Source: Luzula sylvatica
Taxonomy: Eukaryota; Streptophyta; Magnoliopsida; Poales; Juncaceae
NCBI GenBank assembly: GCA_946800325.1
Contig: OX326958.1
Span: 61,373,793-61,437,792 of the forward strand
Direction: 5' to 3'
DNA length: 64,000 nt
This document shows, piece by piece, positions 21,189 to 34,061 of the stretch. Under the pieces are notes generated by a model that did no database searches, had not been told where the DNA came from, and was given only the letters and a program-made list of their open reading frames with translations. The stretch's first letter is position 1. Every line of letters starts with the position of its first letter. Position numbers and translations under genes: made by a program.

Positions 21189-23930
21189 ATCTTTTTCAAT
21201 AAATATATATTTAAATTTTAATATCGTATAACTTCAAGAAAAAGATGTTGAAAAAATTAATGAATTATAATTATTATGTTTTAACTTCATACTCTGATTA
21301 CATAATTAAGGAGGAATATTCTGATGATTTTAGTTTTAGAGATCACAAGCAATTAGTAATTACCATTGACATATTTTTTTAATGACCAAGATTAGCTCTA
21401 TAGATAATGGCTTCCAATATCTAATTAATTCAATTAATTAGTAAAGAAAGTTTGGTAATTATGAACATGGGTAGGTTTGCTTTGGTAATAGGTAGTTATG
21501 GGATTTCAAACAATGATTAATCCATGATGGGCAGAATGGTTTAAATATTATTAATAAAAAAAATGATGGGCAGAATGATCAACATAATTGACACACTTAT
21601 CTTATTTTACAAGCATTATTGATATTGATTAAGTTTGAAGCAAAAGACAAAATCAACTGTTTTCAAAATATACCCTTTTTAATTATCTCTCCATTAACTA
21701 ATCACATTTTTACACGTGTCCACATGTTTTATCTCTAATTAGCATTTTTTTAAAGAACTTCGCATTAAGCCAAATATAACTAGTTAGAACAAAAAACAAA
21801 TCGCTTTATTATATATACCATATTCTTTTTTTTTAAGAAAGGATGGTAATTTAATTATTAATATATGATTTATGTCGGTATCATAAAGTATGTTAATTAT
21901 TATTAATATATGATTTATGTTGCGCGGGTATTTCAAAAAATCGATTTTAACCGTATCGTTGTATTCGTTTCGTATCATAAATCATATATCATATATTAAA
22001 TTGTCGTATCGCCATATTCGTACAACCCAGTATATGATAAATTTTGAACCATACATTCATCAATTGATTTTTGATGATAATAATTATTTTATAAACATTC
22101 ATGCATCTTATTTAATCTAGTTTTGACCATTTTAGAAATGTCATATTATTTTATATCGAAATGTCATAATTCGTATAATTCTATCATTTTATATTTGTTA
22201 TTATTTCTCATAAAGTCAAAATACTAACAATTTTTCTTTAAACCGTATCACTATATAATAAAAATAACATTTTCTAGTAAAAATAATTACAAGTTAATTA
22301 TGGGCACATATATATAGTTTAAAATAACCATTAAAGTAATTAAAAAATGTATTAGATTAAACCGCAACATGTGATAAAATTGATATATTGTGATACAATT
22401 ATAGTTTTGAGAAGATACCATTTTGCCCTCAGAAATAAAAAAATTATGTCTATATCAAAAAAACAAACAAAACAAATACACATGAATCATGATAGAAGCA
22501 CTAACGTGTATACGAAGCTGTCTCATATAAAGCCGTCCTCTCCTAGTTAGTTGTTAGTATTTCTCTTTCCGAATTTCCAATTGGGTCAACATCATATTAA
22601 GTTATTAACAAACTAACCCTTTCATTATTTTCCACTAATTTAATTATGCATTAATTGGCCACACAACATTGGTGTGGTGTCTATTAATAAAACTCAAAGA
22701 TTAAGAAATTAACTTAACCAACACAAATATTATTTATTTATTTTCTGTTTATAATTATATAAAATAATCTTTTTGTTCTTCGTCTATATTCGAGAAATCG
22801 ATCAACACAAGTATTATTGTACTTCTTTTTTTAAGAAATAAAGACTCTCTCACCTGATTTTTTTTGTTAGAAATAAATTTTCTTATTTATATTAGTTTAG
22901 TTTAGGTCAATTACCTTCAATTAAATTGACGTGCTTTCATCTCCTTACATATTCCGAATACCATCCAATCTTTCCCTATCATTCTTTGATTATTATTTGT
23001 TTGGATGTTTGGAAAAAAAATTAGAATTTTGTTAAAATGTACAAATAATATTTAGTTAAAATTAGTAAAAAGTAATTCTTATTAGCAAAAAATCAATTCA
23101 AATTCTAAAAATTAAGAAACAAGGAATTTTGATTTTTCTTCGTTACAAAATCTAATTCCTACCACAAATTTTGTATCCAAACATATTCTTACGTAATTAT
23201 TGAATTTTGATAAAATTTAATTCAATCCTTATTCAAGTTGCTATATATTAAAAGAAAATTATACGCGTTCTTTTACATTATTCACATTAATTGATGTGTT
23301 GACAATTAGTGATAAATTAAATAAATAAAATAGGAAATACGTGAAATTAACTGTTTGATATGTTAAACCGGATTCATTTACTCATTTACTATATATATTT
23401 TAACATATATTTATTTCATACATATTCATATATTAAACTCACACATTTACTCATTTAACATTGATTACGAAATGACACATGATTATTACAATGAGAAATT
23501 GTGCGAAAACTTCATATCGCACTCGGTCTTAAAAGTATAAAACTTAAGTTATAACTCGTGTACAGATCATAACCAAAGAACAATTAGAAATCATAAACCG
23601 TTGCAAAAAAATTTGAGTGAGTCAAATTTTCAACTTCATCCAATTAAATGTAAATTGTAACTGTATTTTCATATTTTGACTAAAACAAAAAAATATATAT
23701 ATAATTCAAATAGGCATATTAATAAACATCAGTATCTTTTTTATAGACAAAACTTGGGTACCCATATCAAATATATTTTCCGGACATTCCGTAAAAAAGA
23801 AAAACGGCCAGAGATTTTCACTGATCAAACATTAAACACTAATTAACGAAAGAATGAAAACAAATTACAAAATTTAAATTTAAAACTTCACATGGACAGC
23901 GAGAATTAGTCTCTTCGTTAGTTCACCAAA
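21189..23930. other. Long AT-rich spacer upstream of the O-fucosyltransferase gene
   Basis: No gene supported. 21850-22030 contains a degenerate repeat (TTTATGTTGCGCGGGTATTTC) related to 14565-14640, with a local duplication of ATTATTAATATATGATTTATG. The last ~300 bp before the gene (23930-24234) is CT-rich and probably contains promoter and leader. Confidence 0.5.
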
Positions 23931-24234
23931 TTCATAACCATCCTTCTTCTCATTCGTCCACGTCTCCTTCCTCTCTCTCTTTCTCTCACCCACCATTTAC
24001 CAACTCTGAAATTCTCTCAACTGACCCAGAATACAAAGAATCCTCCTTTTTCGAATTCAAACCACGACAAACTATACCTGCATACGTACAAACTTCATCC
24101 CCCTTGTTGGTCCTCCTCCTTTTCTTCTTCCTCCTCGAATGAGAATCATTCGTGGGTTTTCTCTCATCAGTCTCTGAATCGTTATTCTTGACCGAGTTAC
24201 GTATACGAGGCGACGAAACGGAGAAGGATTGGAG

Positions 24235-27200
24235 ATGGGACTGAGGAGAAAAGCGAGAAACCGGGTGGCGAGGCGTGGATTACCGTCCGTGCCGGCTTCC
24301 ACTGCTGCATGTGGCGCCGCCGCCATGATTTTACTGGTCGTGACGTTCCATTGCGTGTTCTCGCCGCCGTTAGAAGAGGAGGACGGACATTTGCTTCTCA
24401 GCCGTCCTTCTCAACGCGTCCATCGACGATCGCATCTCATGGTATGCCGCCACTTCATATCATTTTACGTTTCTTTCTTGATGCTCTTTTTGCATATATG
24501 CTCTGTTTTTTTCATATATTTTTTTGTTCTTTTATTGGGATTTTTGCCCAAATGAAAAACTGGATTATTCGGCATAAATAAATAAATAATGAGAATTTGT
24601 AGTTACGGCATTGACCTTGAATTTTTTTCTTACTTTTCTCTTTTCAATGTGGGTCTCTGCGCGCCCTTTTGCACGACTTTTGAAGCTTAAATTAGAAATT
24701 TTAAATGCGCATAAAAATGGTTATACTGGAAAAAAGGGTTCTTTTTCTTCTTTTTGTAGTTGCATACATGTAATTTAAAATTATGGGTTAGCTTTGGAAA
24801 GGTGTAAGCTTTAATTTTTGAAGGATATTTTGGGAAAAAGTAGCAATCTATCCACTCGGATTATAAACCCAAATTGGTAAATTATATGCTTAAATATCTA
24901 TTTTCGTTTCATATTTCTCCAGTTGAAGAAGCCAGCGGAGCTACAGAAAAATCTGGTAGCAGCCGAGACAAACGAATTTCATGTACCAGTAAGTATGAAT
25001 TCAATCATTTCACTTGAATTCTATTTGAATTAATAATCAAAATTTAATCATTTGCTATTGTAATTATTAGAGTGGTGGGCTTAATCCAGTACTTAATCTC
25101 TGGAATTCAAATAATTCAAATCAATTTTACGGGTGCAGCAATGCAAGTAGAGAATTTTCAAGTAGGTGGAATAATTCAACATGTATCGCTTCATTGAAAA
25201 GTTGGCAACTTTTTTTTTTCTCTAATTTTTATGAAATTTTAAATAGGAGTTGTGTCCATTACGGAACCAAATAGGTATCTAATGATTGCTACAAGTGGTG
25301 GATTAAATCAGCAAAGAACAGGGGTAATATTCTATTTTCAAACTAATTATACCATTTTTTAAATTCTAGTTGTTTGTATTTTTTCTCAATGAATTATTGT
25401 CCTCTTTAAATTTCTATTTTTGACTAGCTAGCTGTTTGTTGTTTGCATGATTGTGAAAGTCTTAGTTGAATGGTCTATTCTAGATTTCAATTATTTTACA
25501 GATAACCTATTAAATTATCTATGATGAAAGAGACTTTTTTTTTGAAATTTTTATCATTATAACTTGAAATTAAATTATGCAATTATTGATTATAATTTTT
25601 CAGATAATCGATGCAGTCGTTGCGGCGCGTATATTAAATGCTACACTTGTGATACCAAAACTTGACCAAAAATCTTTTTGGAAGGATGATAGGTAATTTC
25701 CATAATCTCATAATTTATTTATGATATTTTAAAAAGTATTTCCATATTTTATTTTAATAATATGTATTTTGATGTAGTGAATTTTCTGAGATATTCGACG
25801 TGGATCAGTTTATATCTTCACTGAAGAACGACATAAAGATCGTAAAGGAAATCCCAGAAAACTCCGGGAATTCAATTCCCAATCCTTACACAATGCGCGT
25901 CCCCAGAAAATGCACCCCAAAATGCTACCAGAGCAGAGTATTACCAGCCCTCGTCAGAAGACACGTAAGTCACATTTGCATAATAGCCCCTACAGTAAAT
26001 TAGAATTAAATATCTAACTTGCAAAGTTCTATTATCATTATATATATGCAGGTTGTACAATTGACAAAATATGATTATAGACTTTCGAATAATCTCGAAC
26101 CGGAATTACAAAAACTCAGATGCAGAGTAAATTATCATGCTTTGAAATTCACAAATCCAATTCAAAAATTAGGCGAAACTCTCCTTCAAAGAATGCGACA
26201 AAAAAGTACTCATTTTATCGCTCTTCATCTCAGGTAACTTTATCTATATACTTTTTAAAATTATTATCAAAATGCCCTTGTAATTAATAAAATTATATTT
26301 TGATAGATTCGAGCCAGATATGCTCGCTTTCTCGGGATGTTATTATGGAGGTGGATACAAGGAAAGAAACGAATTGGCTACAATAAGGAAGAGATGGAAA
26401 ACCCTACATGTAAAACCCTAAACCCTAATTTTTACAGGGGTATAAACAATATTTTACCAGCATTTTTTTTATGTTTACAGGTGGGTGATCCTGATAAGGA
26501 GAGAAGACGAGGAAAATGTCCTCTGTCCCCAGAGGAAATCGCTCTGATGTTAAGAGCACTTGGTTTTGGAGACGAAGTACATATATACATCGCTTCGGGG
26601 GAAATATACGGGGGAAATTCCACTTTGGCCCCTCTAAAAGCGTTATTTCCAAATACGCACTCGAAAGAAACGTTATTGACGAAAGAGGAGTTGGAACCTT
26701 TTGTCAATTTCTCGTCTCGTATGGCCGCTTTGGATTTTATTGTTTCTGATCAGAGCGATGTTTTTGTTACCAATAATAATGGAAATATGGCTCGAATTCT
26801 CGCTGGTACAAGGTATTTTTTTTCATTTTTTACAATTTTTTGTAATTTTTTTTGTTCATTTACAATGTCACTTTTATTTTTATTGTATTCTCAGTATTAA
26901 TTATTTTTTTATAGGAGATATTTTGGGCACAAAAGGACAATAAGGCCAAATGCGAAGAAACTCTCGTCGATATTTCAGAACCGTACCAGTATGACATGGG
27001 AAGCATTTTCCTCGAAAATCCGTACTGCTCAAAAATCGTCAATGGGAGAACCGAACGAAGTCAAACCGGGTCGGGGTGAATTTCATGAAAACCCGTTAAC
27101 ATGTATTTGCGAGAGAAACAGTAATAAATTTGCTAATGATGAGGGTTTGGATTGGAGAGATTGGGATTATGGAGAGAGCGAACCTTTAGGGAAAGTTGCT

Positions 27201-27281
27201 CTTAATGGGCCGCGTTTGGATAAAGATGATTTGTTGGCCCGGCCCGATATCGATGAATTTGATGCGGATTTGGATGAGTAG
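24235..27281 (+). CDS. GDP-fucose protein O-fucosyltransferase family protein
   Basis: Exons are 24235-24441, 24923-24988, 25071-25161, 25247-25323, 25604-25692, 25778-25964, 26052-26233, 26307-26409, 26481-26812 and 26915-27281, giving 566 aa in phase. Residues about 24-40 (AAMILLVVTFHCVFSP) form a single signal-anchor, so it is a type II Golgi membrane protein with a lumenal catalytic domain. Family motifs include YLMIATSGGLNQQRTGIIDA near the N-terminus of the domain (nucleotide-sugar binding region), HLRFEPDMLAFSGCYYGGG after residue ~297, and DVFVTNNNGNMARILAG followed by RRYFGHKRTIRPNAKKL. The domain is complete. Plant members transfer fucose in the secretory pathway and affect cell adhesion and other traits; the substrate of this member is unknown. 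The start is the first in-frame ATG directly before the basic stretch and anchor. The ending is acidic (DIDEFDADLDE). Confidence 0.96.
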
Positions 27282-27374
27282 GAAGGGTATATTATTATAA
27301 GGAGAGAATTTGTTTATCTATTTAATTATTTTAACTTGTTTTGGTGCATCTTTTTCTCAAGCCAAATACAAGAG

Positions 27375-27462
27375 GTAAATTTTTTGTTAAATCAATTTCT
27401 TGAAAGAACTAATGATTTTATCTAACTTCATAATTTAATTTTTTTAATTTTTTTGTGAACAG
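27375..27462 (+). other. Probable intron in the 3' untranslated region
   Basis: AGAG|GTAAAT donor and TTTTGTGAACAG acceptor lie 94 bp after the O-fucosyltransferase stop codon. An AATAAA signal occurs at 27691. A 3' intron more than about 55 nt beyond the stop could expose the mRNA to nonsense-mediated decay. Inferred from splice signals. Confidence 0.45.
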
Positions 27463-27699
27463 GTGGGAGAATTGGTATATACAGAACTTAGGTGAGGCGA
27501 AATTGTACAGAATATCTCGAGGACCGTAAAGCAAAAAAGCAAACGTCTTTTTGCTTCTTTTTTTTACTTATTTTTGTTGGTTTTCAGAGTAATTTTATTT
27601 TTTTTATCCATAGATTTTTAGTATTTGGCAATTTTATTCTGCCTGTTTTTTTTTTCACAGCCTTTTTTTAATTAATGTAAATTATCGAACAAATAAATT

Positions 27700-28589
27700 T
27701 TATATAGTCAGTTATTTTGGAGAGGTTTTATTCATTATACAGATATACAATAAAAACATTTGGAATTTTATATATTTGACGCAAATTCAGTCATAAATAT
27801 GCTGAGAATTGACAATCCCGATTTGAACGAGTAACCGAGGATTGAAATCTCAGATGTAGTTACTACTCGAGAATTATAATTGTTAGTTTATCGTAACTAT
27901 AACAAGTGTCAATAGTTAGTAAAATTATAATTTTTTGTAGAATTTGTGATTTTCAATAGTTAGTAAGTGTAGGGGTCAAACAGTAAATTTTACACGATTA
28001 TGCTGATAAAATAAACTGGATCACTATTCTAGTATGATAAATGGATGGACATCGTAACCGTCGCAAAAAATAAATTACACCATCCTGAAACAAATTTAAG
28101 TATGAGCATTAATCTCAAAATATTGGACCAATATTTTAGGAATTTACGAAAATAAGCATACTCTAAAAACCTAAAGAAATATGATTGATGAACTCGGAAC
28201 CACGAGTCATATGATATATGAGTCCTTAATTACCCTTGTTTTCGAGCCTTGAGTCGGGGCAAACAGAAACCGAACAGACCAGGCATAACTCGAGCACGAC
28301 TCGATTCGGACTCGATCCGGCTCGACTCGGGTTGATTTCCTTGGATATGTATTCGAACGAGCTATTTACGAAAGATTTTCGTATCGAACTCAAGCGACCG
28401 TCGAGTTATGAACTAAAGTAACAGTCCTAGAATCACATGGCATGAAAACTAACTGGCCAGTAAAATAATTTCAAATGATAAACTAAGTGATCTAAATCGA
28501 TCATATTTTGTCCATTTTTTGTTCATATAATTCTTATAGTAACTTACATAGTTACATGGGTTGAGTTTTTTAAAATTGGATAGAAAATA
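27700..28589. other. Spacer with traces of dispersed repeats
   Basis: 27973-28035 (CAAACAGTAAATTTTACACG...) is similar to the inside of the hAT-type MITE at 49382-49590, so it is a relic of that family. 28235-28340 is rich in ACTCGA/CTCGGG phrases typical of degraded repeats. No gene supported. Confidence 0.5.
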
Positions 28590-29742
28590 GGGAAAATTTG
28601 ATATGTAGCCCAAAAAAGAATGGAAATACCCTAAATAACCAGGAAAGATTGAAAATTTGGAATATAACACTCTCGACTTGAAAAGTCGAGAGATGGAGAG
28701 ATGTCGACTTTTGAAAAGTCGAAAGATTATAAAACAGATTTTCGTCTTAAACTCCTGTAATTACGTGTTAAAACCGCTCGACTTTTGAAAAGTCGAGAGG
28801 ATATTAAATCATCCCACCAGCCAACATCCTCCAACAGCCACATCTAATCCTCTCGACTTTTGAACTCTCAAAAGTGGAGAGATTTCAAAATTTGATATAT
28901 TTCTCCAGATTTTACCATAACACCATCTATGTTCTAATTTATATATTTAATTAAAATGATAACTAATACACGTTAGTAATTAACTTAATATATAATTAAT
29001 ATTTATTCGAATTCATCAATTGGAATAAATTTTAATGGATATTTAATGATATGTTCTAATTATCATGTTAATTAAATATAATAGTATAAATATGGAGAAT
29101 ACGGAAGGTATATTTTGGAGTACAATAAAATTTTATATATATTTTTTTCAATGCATGAACAGTAAATTGATATTAAAAAATCACTCTCCTCCAAAATTTA
29201 CCTGCCATATTCTCCATATTTGTACTATTGCATTTAATTAACATTATAATTATAACATATCATTAAATATTCATTAAAATTTATTCAAATTTATGAATTC
29301 GAATAAACATTAATTATGTATTAAGATAATAGCTAACGTGTACTAATTATTATTTTAATTAAATATATTAATTAGAACATAGATGATGTTATGGTACAAT
29401 CTGGGGAAATATATCAAATTTTGAAATCTCTCAACTTTTCATCTCAACTTTTGAAAAGTTGAGAGATTCCTCTAGATGTGCCTGTTGGAGGATGTTGGCT
29501 GGTGGGATGATTTAATATCCTCTCGACTTTTCAAAAGTCGAGCGGTTTTAACACGTAATTAACAGGAGTTTAAGACGAAAAGCTGTTTTATAATCTGTCG
29601 ACTTTTCAAAAGTCGACATCTCTCCATCCTCTCGATTTTTCATTCTTTTTTGGGCTATTTAGGGTTATATTCCAAATTTTCAAACTTTCCTGGCTATTTA
29701 GGTTATTTCCATTCTTTTTTGGGCTACATATCAAATTTTCCC
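28590..29742. mobile_element. Long foldback Mutator-like element (1,153 bp)
   Basis: The element starts GGGAAAATTTGATATGTAGC and ends with its reverse complement. The inverted arms extend more than 500 bp each (28590 to about 29120, and about 29205 to 29742) around an ~80-bp centre. The exact 9-bp duplication TAGAAAATA flanks it (28581-28589 and 29743-29751), as in Mutator-like elements. Each arm contains several smaller palindromes built on CTCGACTTTT/AAAAGTCGAG. There is no coding sequence. A transcript across it would fold into a near-perfect hairpin of about half a kilobase, a likely small-RNA precursor. Confidence 0.93.
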
Positions 29743-29973
29743 TAGAAAATATAACAATATATTTGGCCAACACAAATTTTGCATGATAACACGCACTGTA
29801 GGTTATATCCTTCTTTTTTGAAGGAAAGTTCTATCCTTCGTTTGGTGAGTTTTCTAAAATAGGGGCTACTTCTAAAAATTGGCAAAAAAAATTAAAAAAA
29901 AATTGAATAGGCTCCCACAAGTTCTACTATTTTTTAGATCTCTATAATTTGAATTATTTTACCTGCTTTAATC

Positions 29974-30695
29974 TAGAAATGTCAATAGATTGGATAATAT
30001 TCGTGCCCGACGGGTATCCGATCCGGACGAATTGGATAATACTCGATTAAGTCTACCCACAGGTCGGGTATTACCTGATTAAGCCAACCCGGTACGGATA
30101 TGGGTAAGATGTGTGTGGGTGAGGTCGTACCCGATCCGTGGGTATACCCGACCCGAACCCGTTTCTTAATAACCTTATTATATTAAAATTTTAATATTTT
30201 TATTATTTTTTCCTATTTTTTTAATAGTTTTAATTTATTTTTTCTATCGTTTTTTATTATACAATTTATTTTATATTTTTCTGTTTGGTTAATAAATAAA
30301 ACTAAAATAAAAAGGTCTTCGATTTCTGTTAATTTATTTTAGTTTTTTACTCATATTTCATGTTTGTACCGATTTTAGTTTTATTATACAATTTTTGCTA
30401 TTTCACGATATATAATCTATGCTTAAAAATATTTTGTTGTGTATGTGATTTATTATATTATTATGTTATGTGATTTATTTTAATTTGAAAAATATATTTT
30501 TCGTTTGTATAATTTATGCTTAAAATTACACACGATAAAATTTTCCGTGTGTAATTCGAAAACCGCAGGTATTAAACGGGGCGGATAAAATTACTCGTTC
30601 AGTTAACGGGTCGGATACGGATATTACCCGATTAAGATGGATAAGAGCATGAATGAGTCTATACTCGACCCGAACCCGATCCATTAAAATCCCTA
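29974..30695. mobile_element. Non-autonomous hAT element (722 bp)
   Basis: It begins TAGAAATGTCAATAGATTGG and ends ATCCATTAAAATCCCTA, imperfect inverted repeats of the plant hAT style. The 8-bp duplication CTTTAATC is exact (29966-29973 and 30696-30703). Both ends carry GGGT/ACCCG-rich stretches (GGGTATACCCGACCCGAACC and CGGGTCGGATACGGATATTA). It has no transposase. Confidence 0.9.
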
Positions 30696-30703
30696 CTTTA
30701 ATC

Positions 30704-31360
30704 TAACAATAGAGTTTAATAATTTTTCTCTCTTAAAAAGCATGAAACAAGTATACAGAGTACTGATTTTACAAGTAACAAGAAAATCCGAAATTGAAAA
30801 TACAAATTCCCCCCTTCAGTAAATCCGGATTTGAAATTCTAAAATCTATTTTTTTTGCAATTTTGATCAAGCCATTAAGCCCTTCAGACAAATGAAACGT
30901 GGCATTTTGGACTGCTATGTAGTTTTCCAATCAAATGGACGGGAGAATTGTTGAAAAAATAGATGGCCTGATTTGGCGAGTTGAGTAAAAAATGACTAAT
31001 CTTGTCCTTTTTATGGAAATCGCAGGATTTTTTTGGTGGACACAGCAAATATGGGATTTGGTTAGTTTTTTGAAAGTCTCTTATGTAAACAAACATTAAA
31101 CATAATACTATTTAATTTTGTTGACACTAGTTTATTATTATGATTATCGTATAGATTGTTTATTGCTTTTTGTAATGTATTGTTTTATAAACTAATATTC
31201 GATTATAATTAAATTATCTCTTATTATGTTCTGGGCTAGCCCAAAACTTATATTAATTAATTAATTAGTTAATTACTCTAATAATAAAAGAGAGTTGTTT
31301 GTATAAATATTGTTGTATCATTCTCCTTGTAAAATTGTGCTTTTGATTTCTCTTGTAGCG
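30704..31360. other. Spacer
   Basis: AT-rich sequence without supported genes or clear repeats. Confidence 0.5.
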
Positions 31361-31487
31361 AGCGAAAGTGAAAGCGAACTGCCATGTCAATTTCCATCTT
31401 GTCGTTGCTTTTGTGCCAACTGGGCCTAACGGGTCGGATATAAATGATTACTTCACCCCCGGCCCGGTGTGGATTAATTTCATGCCG

Positions 31488-31522
<35 letters not shown>

Positions 31523-32771
31523 CAACTCTCTTTTAGATTTTGTGTGTTCATCGGTTTAAGATTTATAACTCTCTCTTAGATTATTATTATTTGTTTAGCG
31601 TTTTATCTATTTATCTAGTTAGACAATAAATGAAGGAAATTATCCCGACCCCGGGCTCGCGCAGCGGATATGAAGGCCCGGTCCGATTCCCAAAACCCGA
31701 GATCACGCCTCGATTTCGAGAGTACGATGCAAAATAGGATAGACGATTACCAGCGTGAAATTGACCACGCACGACGGGTTGATCGCTCGTATCCTTCTCT
31801 TCTTCGGTGTCACGTTGGTGACTAGCCCGTGCGTCCCATACCACACGTCTCCCGCCGTCTTGACACGCCTTCGGTCTACACATTTCCACAGCCTTTCACT
31901 CCTTCGGTTTGATCACAACGAAGAGCCACAAGTTTCGCTCATCTACCCGTATCCATCGTGAATCGTAGCACCCCGGTCGCGGATGCACCCTCCTAGACGA
32001 TGCACCGGCGAACTTGCATGATTGTTTTCGATTCTCTAGACAGAGAAAACTTTTTTCTCCTCTTTTTTTTTCTCTCTCTCTCTCTTAGTCTTCGCACACT
32101 TTCAACAACTTGATAAGAGTCACACTATTTCTGGATTAATTAGATTAATTCAATTGCTTGGACTGAATCGACTGATTAGAGGAGAGAGAAAATATCCTAT
32201 TTATATCACATAGGATTAGGATAGGACAAAAGATATGTATATCTAATATATATCTTTTCGCACATAAAACTGTATGTACCCTTTCAGTATTCTGTCAAAA
32301 CGAAATTGTTAAATGCCTTTAACAGACTTTCAACCTTCACGAAAGTTGTTCATAATATTATTATCTTTCCAACCCAATTTGGCCCAGCCCAATTGGAGTT
32401 CGTATGCAAAAGTTATGACAGTTTTACTTACTGTATGTCAAACTGTTGCACCCTTTCGGTATTTCATTAAAACGACACTGATACTTCGTTCATATGAAAT
32501 ATATTTCTTCATAAAAGTTATAGATAATCTCATTATCTATCTAACCCAATTTGAACCATTCAAGTTGGATTCCTTAATTGAAAGTTATGCCGACGAACGC
32601 GTACGTTCGTTTATTCTTACGTACACTTTTACGGTTGATCCGAAACTGTATTTCTTTCAATAAAGGCTAAATATTTATGTGATTTTATCTTTTTAGATTT
32701 AAATTGGTGATTGTTATGTTTTTATATTATTAATATTTATATGTTCAATTAGTTCGAAATTAAAATTATGC
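31361..32771. repeat. Segmental duplication unit, copy A (partial)
   Basis: 31405-31630 and 32660-32771 match 35940-36040 plus 37840-38095 and 42195-42545, sharing GGGCCTAACGGGTCGGATA, an ATT tract, AACTCTCTTTTAGATTTTGT and TTTAAATTGGTGATTGTTAT. The copy is interrupted by the solo LTR at 31631-32659 and ends at the LINE. Confidence 0.85.
31631..32659 (-). mobile_element. Solo LTR (1,029 bp), same family as 8754-9979
   Basis: It has TG...CA ends (TGAAGG and TTTCTTTCA on the plus strand) and an exact 5-bp duplication ATAAA (31626-31630 and 32660-32664). Paralogous copies at 37970 and 42420 lack it and show the empty site. Read on the minus strand, its two ends and the stretch TTGTGATCAAAC match the LTR at 8754-9979. 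A TATA-like GATATAAATAGG on the minus strand lies near 32190-32205, and the U3 part carries a ~180-bp tandem duplication (32280-32450 and 32455-32625). There is no internal coding region. Confidence 0.92.
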
Positions 32772-33902
32772 AATTTTTTTTCTTTTCATAAAAACCCTTA
32801 GGCTATATTAAAACAAAGAATGTCACATTACATAAAGTCGAATTACGCATAAATACATGACTACAAAAATCGGCTTCTAAACTAACGTCGAGCCTTTACG
32901 AAGGAAAATCACAGCCGTGAAAGGAAACTTTTTCAATTCTTGCTTTGCGAGCTAGTGCATCCACCTTCGTGTTGTCCATTATCGATATATGATAGAAATA
33001 CCAATCATCTTCATCCTTAGTCATAACTCGGTCATCTTGAAGTTCGAAATATAATCTTCAATCCAAGTCATGAGTGATATTTTTCATTGCTTGGGTGATT
33101 GAGACATTATCACACAAAATCGCAGAAGATCTAATTTTTGACGATTTAAGATGATGGAGCGCCGCTATACAAACCTTTAATTCCGAATGAAGAGGGGAAA
33201 TAACTTGAGTATGTATACTCGCACAAAACGTGACCTCCATGCCCCTTGTAACTACAACTCCCAAATCCGTACCATCTTCGGTACATGAACCGTCGACATG
33301 ACATGTAAATTTCTCATCTCCAATGAAACCACTCGTGGGAGCGAATATGCTTATATCTTGAAATAGGTTATTCGTTTTGGTGATTCCAAAGGCTATGCGA
33401 GTTATTGTCAAAGGGGTGTGTCGAATATTTTGGAAAATAAATTCGCATCGATATTTCCAAATGACCCATAAGGTATTGGCAAAAATGTCAAATTGCGTTT
33501 CATTGAGGTGTTTGCTTAGATGGAAGATGACCTCTTTGGGATCACAACTAATATTGTCGACTCGCAAGCTAAGGGGAGATATGAACCAAACTAATTTCGA
33601 TTGTGGACATAAGAAAGCCATATGTAAGGTATTTTCATCTTCATTGAAACAACGCTTACAAGTCGTGGGAATAGAGTTAATTCGACGATGAAGATTAATG
33701 TTAGTTGGTACGGCATTTAAGCAAATTCGCCAAAGAAAAACAGCCACCCGAGACGAGATTATTTTATTGAGCCAAATAATGGCCCATATTTTTTCAGATT
33801 CGGATTGGATTGTTTGTGGGCGCGGGTGTAGATGATGGTACGCGCTTTTGACCGAAAATACCCAATTAGTTTCAAGAGTCCACACCAATTTATCTTGTTG
33901 GA
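32772..33902 (-). mobile_element. 5'-truncated L1-type LINE fragment with broken RNase H
   Basis: On the minus strand, 33888-33058 encodes the C-terminal part of a plant LINE polyprotein. It has a zinc-binding reverse transcriptase tail (WLNKIISSRVAVFLWRICLN, CKRCFNEDENTLHMAFLC) and an RNase H domain (CHVDGSCTEDGTDLGVVV, HSELKVCIAALHHL). An in-frame TGA at 33058-33060 interrupts it, after which the same frame continues to 32896 with the conserved VDALARKA. The reverse transcriptase and endonuclease parts are missing (5' truncation). A T run at 32776-32785 on the plus strand is the poly(A) end. This is a dead element. Confidence 0.93.
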
Positions 33903-34061
33903 GAATAACCCACTAAAATGTCACCTTCCATGTTCTTCTCTCGACTAAAACACGAGGTATTATTATTATTATTATCATCAACTTTCTTCTAGATTTTATG
34001 TGTTTATCTCTTTTAGATTTTTAACTCTCTCTTAGAAGTTAGAGAATTATAAATAAATATT

